DNA of 64,000 nt from positions 1,998,501-2,062,500 of the forward strand of contig CP119318.1 of assembly GCA_029203105.1 (NCBI GenBank), given 5' to 3'. Shown here piece by piece: positions 33,490 through 40,190 of the stretch. Each line of letters begins with the position of its first letter. The stretch's first letter is position 1. Origin of the DNA: Candidatus Kaistia colombiensis. GTDB lineage: Bacteria > Pseudomonadota > Alphaproteobacteria > Rhizobiales > Kaistiaceae. A program made the translations under genes and the position numbers. The notes beneath the pieces were generated by a model that saw nothing but the letters and a program-made list of their open reading frames with translations, ran no database searches and was not told the origin of the DNA.

Positions 33490-34773
33490 TTAGTTGGGAA
33501 GGAGGGCGTTGGTTGCCTCGGTGATCTTGACGATGCCGTCCTCGGGGGAGACGTCGCCGCTCATCACCTGGCCGATGATGTCGCGCTGCGCACGCCAGAT
33601 CTTCACGCCATTGGTGCCCGGATAGCCGCCCCAGGGCGCTGCGCGGGGAATCTGCCGGATGCTGGTGTACCAGTTCGGGTTCTCATCATAGAACTTGCCG
33701 AGATATTCCGGCGCCAGCGCTGCCTTGTTGGTCGGCATGTAGCCCGAGCCGAGAACGGCGATCGTCTGGCCTTCGGCGCTGGTCGCGAACTTGATGTATT
33801 CCCAGGCCGCGTCCTGCTTCGCCTTGTCCTTGGCGAGGATCATCATGCCATTGCCGCCGGTCGGCACGACGCCCTTCTCGAGGTTCGAGACGGGGAAGGT
33901 CGAGGACATCAGCGTGAAGCGGTCGCCGATCAGGTCGGAGAAGCCGCGTGCGCTGTTCGGCGAGGCGAAGATGATGCCGAGCTTGCCGGCGGCGTATTGC
34001 TGGCGGGACTGTTCGAAGTCGCGCTGCACCATCTTGCCGTCGGTGACGAAGCTGCGGGCCAGCTTCAGCGCGGTGAGGCCGGAACCGTTGTCGAAGGCGA
34101 CGGTCTTGTTGTCATCCTTCATCATCGGCTCGCCCTGCTGGAGGATGAGCGAGCGCCACAGCCAGTCGTCCGGCCACGCGTGCATATCATAGGCGAAGCC
34201 GTCGACGTCGCCGCCGGTTTCCTTGATCTTGGCGCCGAGCGTGATCATGTCCTTCCAGTTGGTCGGGAAGTGATCGGGATCGCCGCCGGCCTGCTTCACC
34301 AGGTCGGCATTGTAGAACACGATCGGCGTCGAGGCATTGAAGCCGATGCCGTAGAGCTTGCCGTCGACCTTGCCGAGATTGAGGATCGAGGGCTCATAAT
34401 TGGTGTTGACCCAGGCCTCGCCCTCCTTGGCGACATAGTCGTCCAGCGCGATGACCTGGCCGCGCTTCTCGAGCTGATGGACGACTTCCGGCAGCAGGTG
34501 ATAGCCGGAGTGATACACGTCCGGGAGGTTGTTGGTGATGGATTCGCGCAGCAGCGCCTGGTGCTGCTCGTCATAGCTCGGCAGTGCGTTGCGGAACTTG
34601 ATGACGATGTCGGGGTGCTTCGCCATGAACGCCGCCGCCACTTTCTCGTGGAAGACGTTGTGGGCGGGCATGAAGTGCTCGACTTCGATCGTGATGGGGT
34701 CGGCATGCGCCGTGGACGCGCCGAGCAGGGCGACCGCGCCGGCCAGCGCGGCCTGCTTGAGGGCTTTCATCAT
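33490..34773 (-). CDS. CUT1-family ABC transporter substrate-binding protein, UgpB-like
   Basis: A 427-residue extracellular solute-binding protein family 1 member. The signal peptide ends at about residue 24 (STAHADP). The mature part has IEVEHFMPAHNVFHEKVAAAF, ALLRESITNNLPDVYHSG and GGNGMMILAKDK, as in glycerol-3-phosphate/carbohydrate binding proteins of the Ugp class. It follows the two permease genes on the minus strand. With HAD and PHP phosphoesterases downstream, a phosphorylated ligand such as a glycerophospho compound is plausible, but this is inference. Confidence 0.9.
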   Translation of the reverse strand: MMKALKQAALAGAVALLGASTAHADPITIEVEHFMPAHNVFHEKVAAAFMAKHPDIVIKFRNALPSYDEQHQALLRESITNNLPDVYHSGYHLLPEVVHQLEKRGQVIALDDYVAKEGEAWVNTNYEPSILNLGKVDGKLYGIGFNASTPIVFYNADLVKQAGGDPDHFPTNWKDMITLGAKIKETGGDVDGFAYDMHAWPDDWLWRSLILQQGEPMMKDDNKTVAFDNGSGLTALKLARSFVTDGKMVQRDFEQSRQQYAAGKLGIIFASPNSARGFSDLIGDRFTLMSSTFPVSNLEKGVVPTGGNGMMILAKDKAKQDAAWEYIKFATSAEGQTIAVLGSGYMPTNKAALAPEYLGKFYDENPNWYTSIRQIPRAAPWGGYPGTNGVKIWRAQRDIIGQVMSGDVSPEDGIVKITEATNALLPN

Positions 34774-34848
34774 AGGCTCCTTGAGAGGTGGGTGCGTAGG
34801 GGAGGCTGACGAGGACCCGGCGGCAGAGGGGGCGGGTCCACATTGAGG

Positions 34849-34872
34849 TCGCGGCCGGGTCGCCGGCCGCGA
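34849..34872 (-). terminator. Hairpin between the permease and binding-protein genes
   Basis: A perfect 10-bp stem (TCGCGGCCGG with CCGGCCGCGA) with a 4-base loop lies between the last permease stop and the binding-protein start on the minus strand. A second, weaker repeat GGACCCG/CGGGTCC is at 34813-34839. The 108-bp gap may hold an internal attenuator or separate promoter for the binding protein. Confidence 0.45.
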
Positions 34873-34881
34873 TGAAGGCCG

Positions 34882-35736
34882 TTACTTCACGCCGGTCATG
34901 GTGACGCCCTGGACGAAGTGGCGCTGGGCACAGAGGAAGAGCACCACGAGGGGAGCGGTGAGCAGTGTGGCGGCCGCCATCAGGGCGCCGAAACTGGAGC
35001 CGAGATCGGAGTCGCTGAAATACATCATGCCGAGCGGCGGCGGCGCGAGCTCCGGGCTGGTGACGACGATCAGCGGCCAATAGAGGTCGTTCCAGTGCGC
35101 GGTGATGGAGAAGACCGCGAAGGCGGCGATCGCCGGGCTGGCGCTCGGGACGACGACACGCCAGAGGATTTCCAGTTCGCCCATGCCGTCGAGCCGCGCG
35201 GCGTGGATGATGTCGTCCGGGAAGGAGCGGAACACCTGGCGGAACAGGAAGATCGCGAAAACCGACAGGAAGAACGGCAGCATCAGCGAGAAGTAGCTGT
35301 CGAGCGTGCCGGTGAAGGCCAATCCCATGTAGAGCGGCAGCGCCGGCACCTGCACGGGAACGCAAAGGGCGAAGAGGACCAGCGCGAAGAGCAGGTTGCG
35401 GCCGCGGAACTCGTATTTGGCCAGGGCGTAGGCGCAGGGGATGGCCGTCGAAAGCTGCACGGCGAGAATGCCGGCGCAGATCACCATGCCGTTGGTCATG
35501 AAGCGCAGCAGCGGCGCCTTGGCAAAGGCTTCGCGGAAATTGTCGATACCGGCGAAGGTCTGCGGCAGCCAGTGGAACGTGGCCGAAAACACTTCTGGCG
35601 ACGGCCGGAAGGCGGTGAGCACCATCCAGTAGAACGGGAACAGCATGGCGAAGGCGCAGGCCAGCAGCACGGCGTGCATGGTGAGCTGGCCAGGGGTAAG
35701 GCCCGCCCGCGAGAGGAAGGAACCGGCGCGCGACAT
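34882..35736 (-). CDS. CUT1 ABC transporter permease, UgpE/MalG type
   Basis: A 284-residue permease with six hydrophobic helices. The ATPase-coupling EAA loop is around DIIHAARLDGMGELEILWRVVVPSA (about residues 185-210). The N-terminal region MHAVLLACAFAMLFPFYWMV is typical of MalG/UgpE. It overlaps the end of the preceding permease gene by one base. Confidence 0.92.
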   Translation of the reverse strand: MSRAGSFLSRAGLTPGQLTMHAVLLACAFAMLFPFYWMVLTAFRPSPEVFSATFHWLPQTFAGIDNFREAFAKAPLLRFMTNGMVICAGILAVQLSTAIPCAYALAKYEFRGRNLLFALVLFALCVPVQVPALPLYMGLAFTGTLDSYFSLMLPFFLSVFAIFLFRQVFRSFPDDIIHAARLDGMGELEILWRVVVPSASPAIAAFAVFSITAHWNDLYWPLIVVTSPELAPPPLGMMYFSDSDLGSSFGALMAAATLLTAPLVVLFLCAQRHFVQGVTMTGVK

Positions 35737-36662
35737 CAGTAGTGGACCTTCCGTTCCAGAACCTTGGCCTGGATCAGCGACAAGAGCAGGATGATGCCGA
35801 GGAAGACGACCGTGATCGCCGAGGCGAGGCCGATCCGCATGTACTGGAACCCCTCGAGGTAGTTGACGTAGAGCAGCACGTCACTCGCCCCCTGCGGACC
35901 GCCGCGCGTCAGCACCGCGACGGTGTCGAACACCTTGAAGGCCGTGATCGAGGTGGTGATGACCACAAACATCGTGGTCGGTCCGAGCATGGGCAGCGTC
36001 ACCGTGAAGAAGCGCTCGATCGGATTGTCGATGCCGTCGACGGCCGAGGCCTCGTACAGCTCCTGCGGGATCGCCGTCAGGCCGGCGGTGAACAGCACCA
36101 TGTTGAAGCCGGCGAGCGACCAGACGCCGATGATGGCGAGAGCCGGCATCACCAGCGACGGATTGCCGAAGAACTCCATCGCCGGCAGGCCGATGGCGGT
36201 CAGCAGGTGATTGACCGGGCCGATCGTGCCGTGGAGCAGGTATTTCCACACCGTCGCCATCGCGATCAGCGTCGAGGTGACCGGCAGGAAGAAGGCGATC
36301 TGGTAGAGCTTGCGGCCGTGCTTCAGCCCGTTGACCATGACCGCGAGCAGGAGGCCGATCACCACCGACGCGGGGACGACCAGCGCGACGTAGTAGATCG
36401 TGTTGAACAGCGCTCGCCAGAAGGCCTTGTCCTTCCAGAGCGTGGCGTAGTTGTCGAAGCCGAGGAAGGAATAGTCGAGGGCGCCGAGCTCGTAGTCGGT
36501 GAAGCTCATCGTGACCATCACCGCGATCGGCAGCAGCAGCGTGCCGACGAGCAGGATGACGGACGGGGTCGCGAACCAGTAGGCGACGGCGGGCGCGATC
36601 TCGGCCCCGAGCCGGCGTCGCGAAACGGCGCGGCTGGCGCCGGACGAAAGAACCATGGCCAT
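35736..36662 (-). CDS. CUT1 ABC transporter permease, UgpA/MalF type
   Basis: A 308-residue permease with six hydrophobic helices. The EAA loop is around ELYEASAVDGIDNPIERFFTVTLPML. A long N-terminal tail precedes the first helix at about residue 30. It starts two bases after the ATPase stop and overlaps the next permease by one base. The start could be the second Met, two codons later. Confidence 0.92.
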   Translation of the reverse strand: MAMVLSSGASRAVSRRRLGAEIAPAVAYWFATPSVILLVGTLLLPIAVMVTMSFTDYELGALDYSFLGFDNYATLWKDKAFWRALFNTIYYVALVVPASVVIGLLLAVMVNGLKHGRKLYQIAFFLPVTSTLIAMATVWKYLLHGTIGPVNHLLTAIGLPAMEFFGNPSLVMPALAIIGVWSLAGFNMVLFTAGLTAIPQELYEASAVDGIDNPIERFFTVTLPMLGPTTMFVVITTSITAFKVFDTVAVLTRGGPQGASDVLLYVNYLEGFQYMRIGLASAITVVFLGIILLLSLIQAKVLERKVHY

Positions 36663-36664
36663 GA

Positions 36665-37867
36665 TCAGGCTCCGACCGCCCTGAGGCCCAGGCCGTAGGC
36701 CACGAGCTCGGGCGGGGCCGCGCCGTGCAGGCCCGGCAGCCGCTTGCCGTCCGCGCCGAACAGGAGGGCCGAGCCGGCGCGCGCGCCGACCGCGACATTT
36801 TCGTTCAGGCGGCCATTCGCCTGCAGCGCGTCGAGTTCCGCCGCCGATACGCGCAGCGTCATGCTCTTCTTGCTGCCGGCGTCGTGCCGCATGTGCAGAA
36901 GTACGTCATGACCGAGGCGCTCGATGCGCTGGAGGCGGCTGTCGATGACAATCTCGGACGAGCCGTCGTCAATGGCGAGCACTTCCGGGCGCAGTCCGAT
37001 CGTGAAGGGCCCGACCGTGTCAGAGCGGAACGCCGTCGTCCGCCCGGCGATGGAGACATGCCCATGCTGGTCGGCGCGGGCATCCAGCAGATTGATCTCC
37101 GGGCTGCCGATGAAGCGGGCGACGCGCACGTCGACTGGGTTGGCGTAGATCTCGCTCGGCGTCGCGACCTGGATGATCTCGCCGTCCATCATCAGCGCCA
37201 CGCGGCTCGACATGGTCATGGCCTCGACCTGGTCGTGCGTCACATAGATGAACGTCGCACCGAGGCGCCGGTGCAATTCGGAAAGCTCGCCGCGCATATG
37301 CACGCGCAGGCGGGCGTCGAGGTTGGAGAGCGGCTCGTCCATCAGGAAGACGCGCGGCTGGCGCACCATGGCGCGGGCCAGCGCCACGCGCTGCCGCTGG
37401 CCGCCGGAGAGCTGGGCGGGTCGGCGATCGAGCAGCGCCTCGATCTCCACCTGTCCAGCCACCTGATTCACGGCCTCGGCGATGGCGGCGCGGGCGACCG
37501 CTTGGCCCGGCATCATCCTGCCGACGACCGGCCAGCGCGCCGCGCTGCTGAGGCGCCGCACCTTCAAGGGCGTGGCGATGTTCTCGCGAACGCTCATATG
37601 CGGATAGAGCGCGTAGCTCTGGAACACCATCGAGACGTCGCGCGCTCGCGGCGGCAGATGGTCGACGGGCGCTCCATCGATATGGATCGAACCGCCGTCC
37701 TGCGGGATCAAGCCGGCGAGGATGCGCAGCAGCGTCGACTTTCCGCAGCCGGAAGGGCCGACGAGGGTCAGGAATTCGCCGGCGGCGATATCCACCGATA
37801 CGCCCTTCAGCGTCTTGGTCGCGCCGAAGTTCTTTTCGATCGATGAGATGGATACGGTCGCCGTCAT
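36665..37867 (-). CDS. CUT1 ABC transporter ATP-binding protein, UgpC/MalK type
   Basis: A 400-residue ATPase. Walker A is GPSGCGKST, the Q-loop is VFQSYALYPHMSV, the signature is LSGGQRQRVALARAM, Walker B is VFLMDEPLSNLD and the H-loop is in THDQVEA. The C-terminal TOBE/OB domain (about 240-400) is present. About 20 extra residues (LSSAARWPVVGRMMPGQ) lie between the Q-loop and the signature. It is the first gene of the transporter operon, preceded by a long inverted repeat. An ATG at 37897 would extend it by ten residues. Confidence 0.92.
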   Translation of the reverse strand: MTATVSISSIEKNFGATKTLKGVSVDIAAGEFLTLVGPSGCGKSTLLRILAGLIPQDGGSIHIDGAPVDHLPPRARDVSMVFQSYALYPHMSVRENIATPLKVRRLSSAARWPVVGRMMPGQAVARAAIAEAVNQVAGQVEIEALLDRRPAQLSGGQRQRVALARAMVRQPRVFLMDEPLSNLDARLRVHMRGELSELHRRLGATFIYVTHDQVEAMTMSSRVALMMDGEIIQVATPSEIYANPVDVRVARFIGSPEINLLDARADQHGHVSIAGRTTAFRSDTVGPFTIGLRPEVLAIDDGSSEIVIDSRLQRIERLGHDVLLHMRHDAGSKKSMTLRVSAAELDALQANGRLNENVAVGARAGSALLFGADGKRLPGLHGAAPPELVAYGLGLRAVGA

Positions 37868-37900
37868 GCTCTGCCCCGCTGGTTTCGGGCGGACCATGGC

Positions 37901-37943
37901 GGAGTTTTATTTCACCTAGATGACAGAAGTGGATTAAAACTCC
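37901..37943. promoter_or_regulatory. Candidate RpiR operator before the CUT1 transporter operon
   Basis: Two 17-base half-sites face each other: AGGTGAAATAAAACTCC (minus strand, 37901-37917) and AAGTGGATTAAAACTCC (plus strand, 37927-37943), identical at 14 of 17 positions, with a 9-base spacer. The inner nine bases of the arms (TAAAACTCC) match exactly. The element lies between the RpiR-family gene and the ATPase start, about 35 bp before the latter, and is AT-rich in a GC-rich region. Confidence 0.6.
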
Positions 37944-37973
37944 ACGCGTAGCCCTTCGCCCGACGCGCAGCGC

Positions 37974-38783
37974 TCATTCGGCCGCGATCGCGCCGGCCAG
38001 CGCTTCCACCACCAGGATCTTGGCCGGAACGGCGGTCATCTCGCCGCCCATCGGAGGCGGATCGGTCGCAACCGCCAGCAGGACGGCGTCGGCGTTCTGG
38101 GTGAGGGGGCTGTGGGCCCGGCCCGTGATCGCGAGCGTGAAGGCGCCGGCGGCGCGCGCGCCTGCCAGGAACCGCACTGTATCCGGCGTCAGGCCCATTT
38201 CCGAGATCCCGATCGCCACGCAGGAAGAATCGAACTTCGTGATGACCTCATGCGCCAGCGTCGCATCCTGGAAGGCCTGAGCGATCAGGCCGACGCGCAT
38301 CAACCGGTAGGCGACCATTTCGGCCACGATGCCGGAAATGCCGGCGCCGAAGACGTCGATCCGCCGGCTTTTCTTCAACTGGACCGCCAGGTGGAGCAGC
38401 AGGTCGGGATCGAGACTCTGCGCCGTGCTGTTGATCGCGTCGCCGAGCCGGGCGGCAAGCGGCGTCAGGCCGCCGACATTGGAAACCCGCATCAGGCGGA
38501 CGGTTCGCTGGCTCGCGAGCTCCGCCGTCAGGGCGATCTTGAGGTCGCGGTAGCCGGCATAGCCGAGATGCTTGCAGAAGCGCACCACGCTCGCCTCGCC
38601 GCTTTGCGCCAACACGGCAAGCTCCGCCAGCGAGGAGCGGACGACCCGTTCCGGATTGTCGAGAATGTACTTGCCGATGCGCGAAAGTGCCTCCGGCATT
38701 TCGTCGATGGCCTGCCGCAGGCGCGGAAGGCTCGGAGCGCCGAAAGTTTCACGACGGTCATGCGGGGGCGCTTCGAGCGGCAT
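37974..38783 (-). CDS. MurR/RpiR-family transcriptional regulator
   Basis: A 269-residue regulator with an N-terminal HTH_6 domain (about residues 15-90, containing SLAELAVLAQSGEASVVRFCKHLGY) and a C-terminal SIS sugar-phosphate-binding domain (about 125-260, with RIDVFGAGISG and AIGISEMGLTPDT). RpiR proteins sense phosphorylated sugars, which fits a transporter operon with HAD and PHP phosphoesterases. It lies just upstream of the ATPase gene on the same strand, with the inverted-repeat operator in between. Confidence 0.9.
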   Translation of the reverse strand: MPLEAPPHDRRETFGAPSLPRLRQAIDEMPEALSRIGKYILDNPERVVRSSLAELAVLAQSGEASVVRFCKHLGYAGYRDLKIALTAELASQRTVRLMRVSNVGGLTPLAARLGDAINSTAQSLDPDLLLHLAVQLKKSRRIDVFGAGISGIVAEMVAYRLMRVGLIAQAFQDATLAHEVITKFDSSCVAIGISEMGLTPDTVRFLAGARAAGAFTLAITGRAHSPLTQNADAVLLAVATDPPPMGGEMTAVPAKILVVEALAGAIAAE

Positions 38784-39174
38784 TGGAGATCTTTTGCGGC
38801 CAGACGTCTCATCAGGGATCGGACCGAGAGTGAAACGTCAGGTGTCGATTGTCCAGAAATTGCATAGGCTCGGTTGTGGAGCCTCGCCGCCGCCACGCAG
38901 CCCATGACGGCCAAGCGGCGAGACCGGCCATCGTGCCGGCCAGCCACCGAGTATTCCACCTCGACCTCGCGGCCGTGGTTGCTCAACGCTCTTGATGAAC
39001 TCTGCTCTTCGCCCCATGCGATTTACCTTGAACGCACATGCGGTCTTGATCAGCCCAGCGTCCCGCTACTTTCTCATTCTCGTCGCGTGTCTTGGGCCTA
39101 ATGTATTTGGAGGTGTCCTTGCGGCATCCTCGCGCGTGACGTCTTACCGCCTATTCCACTGATGGAGATAAAAG
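38784..39174. other. Divergent intergenic region between rpiR and rpfF
   Basis: About 390 bp separating the minus-strand rpiR gene from the plus-strand DSF synthase gene. I see no convincing gene: a possible 75-codon frame (38874-39101) lacks a ribosome site and family resemblance. The last 50 bases contain a good ribosome site (GGAG, eight bases before the rpfF ATG). No clear palindromic operator stands out. The region must hold the rpfF promoter. Confidence 0.6.
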
Positions 39175-40143
39175 ATGACTTCGCTTCAAATGAATAATGC
39201 ACCGATTGCTTTTCATGCCATGACGGCCGGCTCCGGCAATGCTCCCGCGTCCGAGGCCGCGAGGGCGATCCGCGATATCGGCTATGACAACCTGCATCTC
39301 GATATCGACACGACCAATTCGACCTGCTGGTGCTACATGGACCCGGTCGACAAGCCTTCCTACACGCACGAACTGATGCATGACATCAGCCGGATGCAGA
39401 CGGCGATCACCCAGACCTTCTCGAACCTGTCCAGCCCGGCCGACGCGCCGTTCTCCTGGTTCGTCATGGCTTCGGCCGTGCCGGGCATCTACAATCTGGG
39501 CGGGGACCTGGGCCATTTCGCGCAGCGCATCCGCAGCCGCGACCTGAAGGCGATGCGCCACTACGGCCATGTTGCCGTCGAGGCCATCCACCGCAATGCC
39601 GTGGCGTTCGACGCCCCGGTCGTGACGATGGCGCTGGTGCAGGGCGATGCACTCGGCGGCGGCTTCGAGCACGCCCTGTCCTTTGATCTGATCGTGGCCG
39701 AGCGCAGCGCCAAGATGGGCTTGCCCGAGATCCTGTTCAACATGTTCCCCGGCATGGGCGCCTACAGCTTCTTGTCGCGGCGCATGTCCCGCGACAAGGC
39801 GGAAGCACTCATCCTGTCGGGCCGCATCCATACGGCCGAGGAGCTGTATGACATGGGCGTGGTCGACGTCCTGGCGGAGGACGGGCAGGGGCAGTCGGCC
39901 GTGCTCGACTACATCGCGCGCCACAACCGGAAGCACAACGCTCACCAGGCCCTCTATCGGGCCCGGCGGCGCGTCAATCCCGTGACGCTCGACGAACTCA
40001 TCGACGTCGTCGATATCTGGGCAGAAGCGGCGTTGAATCTGACGGAGGCTGACCTTCGCAAGATGGATCGTCTCTGCTCGGCCCAAAACCGGCGCCTCGC
40101 GAGCCTGCATTCGGACGTATCCGTTCTCGTGGCAGCCGAGTGA
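39175..40143 (+). CDS. rpfF: RpfF-like DSF synthase (crotonase superfamily)
   Basis: Makes a diffusible signal factor, a cis-2-unsaturated fatty acid, by dehydration and thioester hydrolysis of an acyl-ACP. The 322-residue protein is a crotonase. The two glutamates needed by RpfF are present: Glu in GDALGGGFEHAL and Glu in MGLPEILFNMFPGMGAYSF. The oxyanion region YNLGGDLGHF and the C-terminal DIWAEAALNL and RKMDRLCSAQNRR also match RpfF closely. It is about 30 residues longer at the N-terminus than the 289-residue Xanthomonas protein (from memory). It is convergent with an rpfC-like kinase gene, as in Xanthomonas. No rpfB-like acyl-CoA ligase is adjacent. Confidence 0.92.
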   Translation: MTSLQMNNAPIAFHAMTAGSGNAPASEAARAIRDIGYDNLHLDIDTTNSTCWCYMDPVDKPSYTHELMHDISRMQTAITQTFSNLSSPADAPFSWFVMASAVPGIYNLGGDLGHFAQRIRSRDLKAMRHYGHVAVEAIHRNAVAFDAPVVTMALVQGDALGGGFEHALSFDLIVAERSAKMGLPEILFNMFPGMGAYSFLSRRMSRDKAEALILSGRIHTAEELYDMGVVDVLAEDGQGQSAVLDYIARHNRKHNAHQALYRARRRVNPVTLDELIDVVDIWAEAALNLTEADLRKMDRLCSAQNRRLASLHSDVSVLVAAE

Positions 40144-40150
40144 GGTCGAT

Positions 40151-40178
40151 TGGCGATGCGCCTCGGGGCGCATCGCCA
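40151..40178. terminator. Bidirectional terminator hairpin between rpfF and rpfC
   Basis: A perfect 12-bp stem (TGGCGATGCGCC with GGCGCATCGCCA) capped by the tetraloop TCGG begins eight bases after rpfF and ends 12 bases before the rpfC stop. It is placed to end both convergent transcripts. No T run is present. Confidence 0.7.
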
Positions 40179-40190
40179 GCCGCCGGAGAT

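Noticed and set aside
38874..39101. Open frame of 75 codons upstream of rpfF
   Set aside because: No ribosome site, no family resemblance, and it lies in what should be the rpfF and rpiR promoter region.
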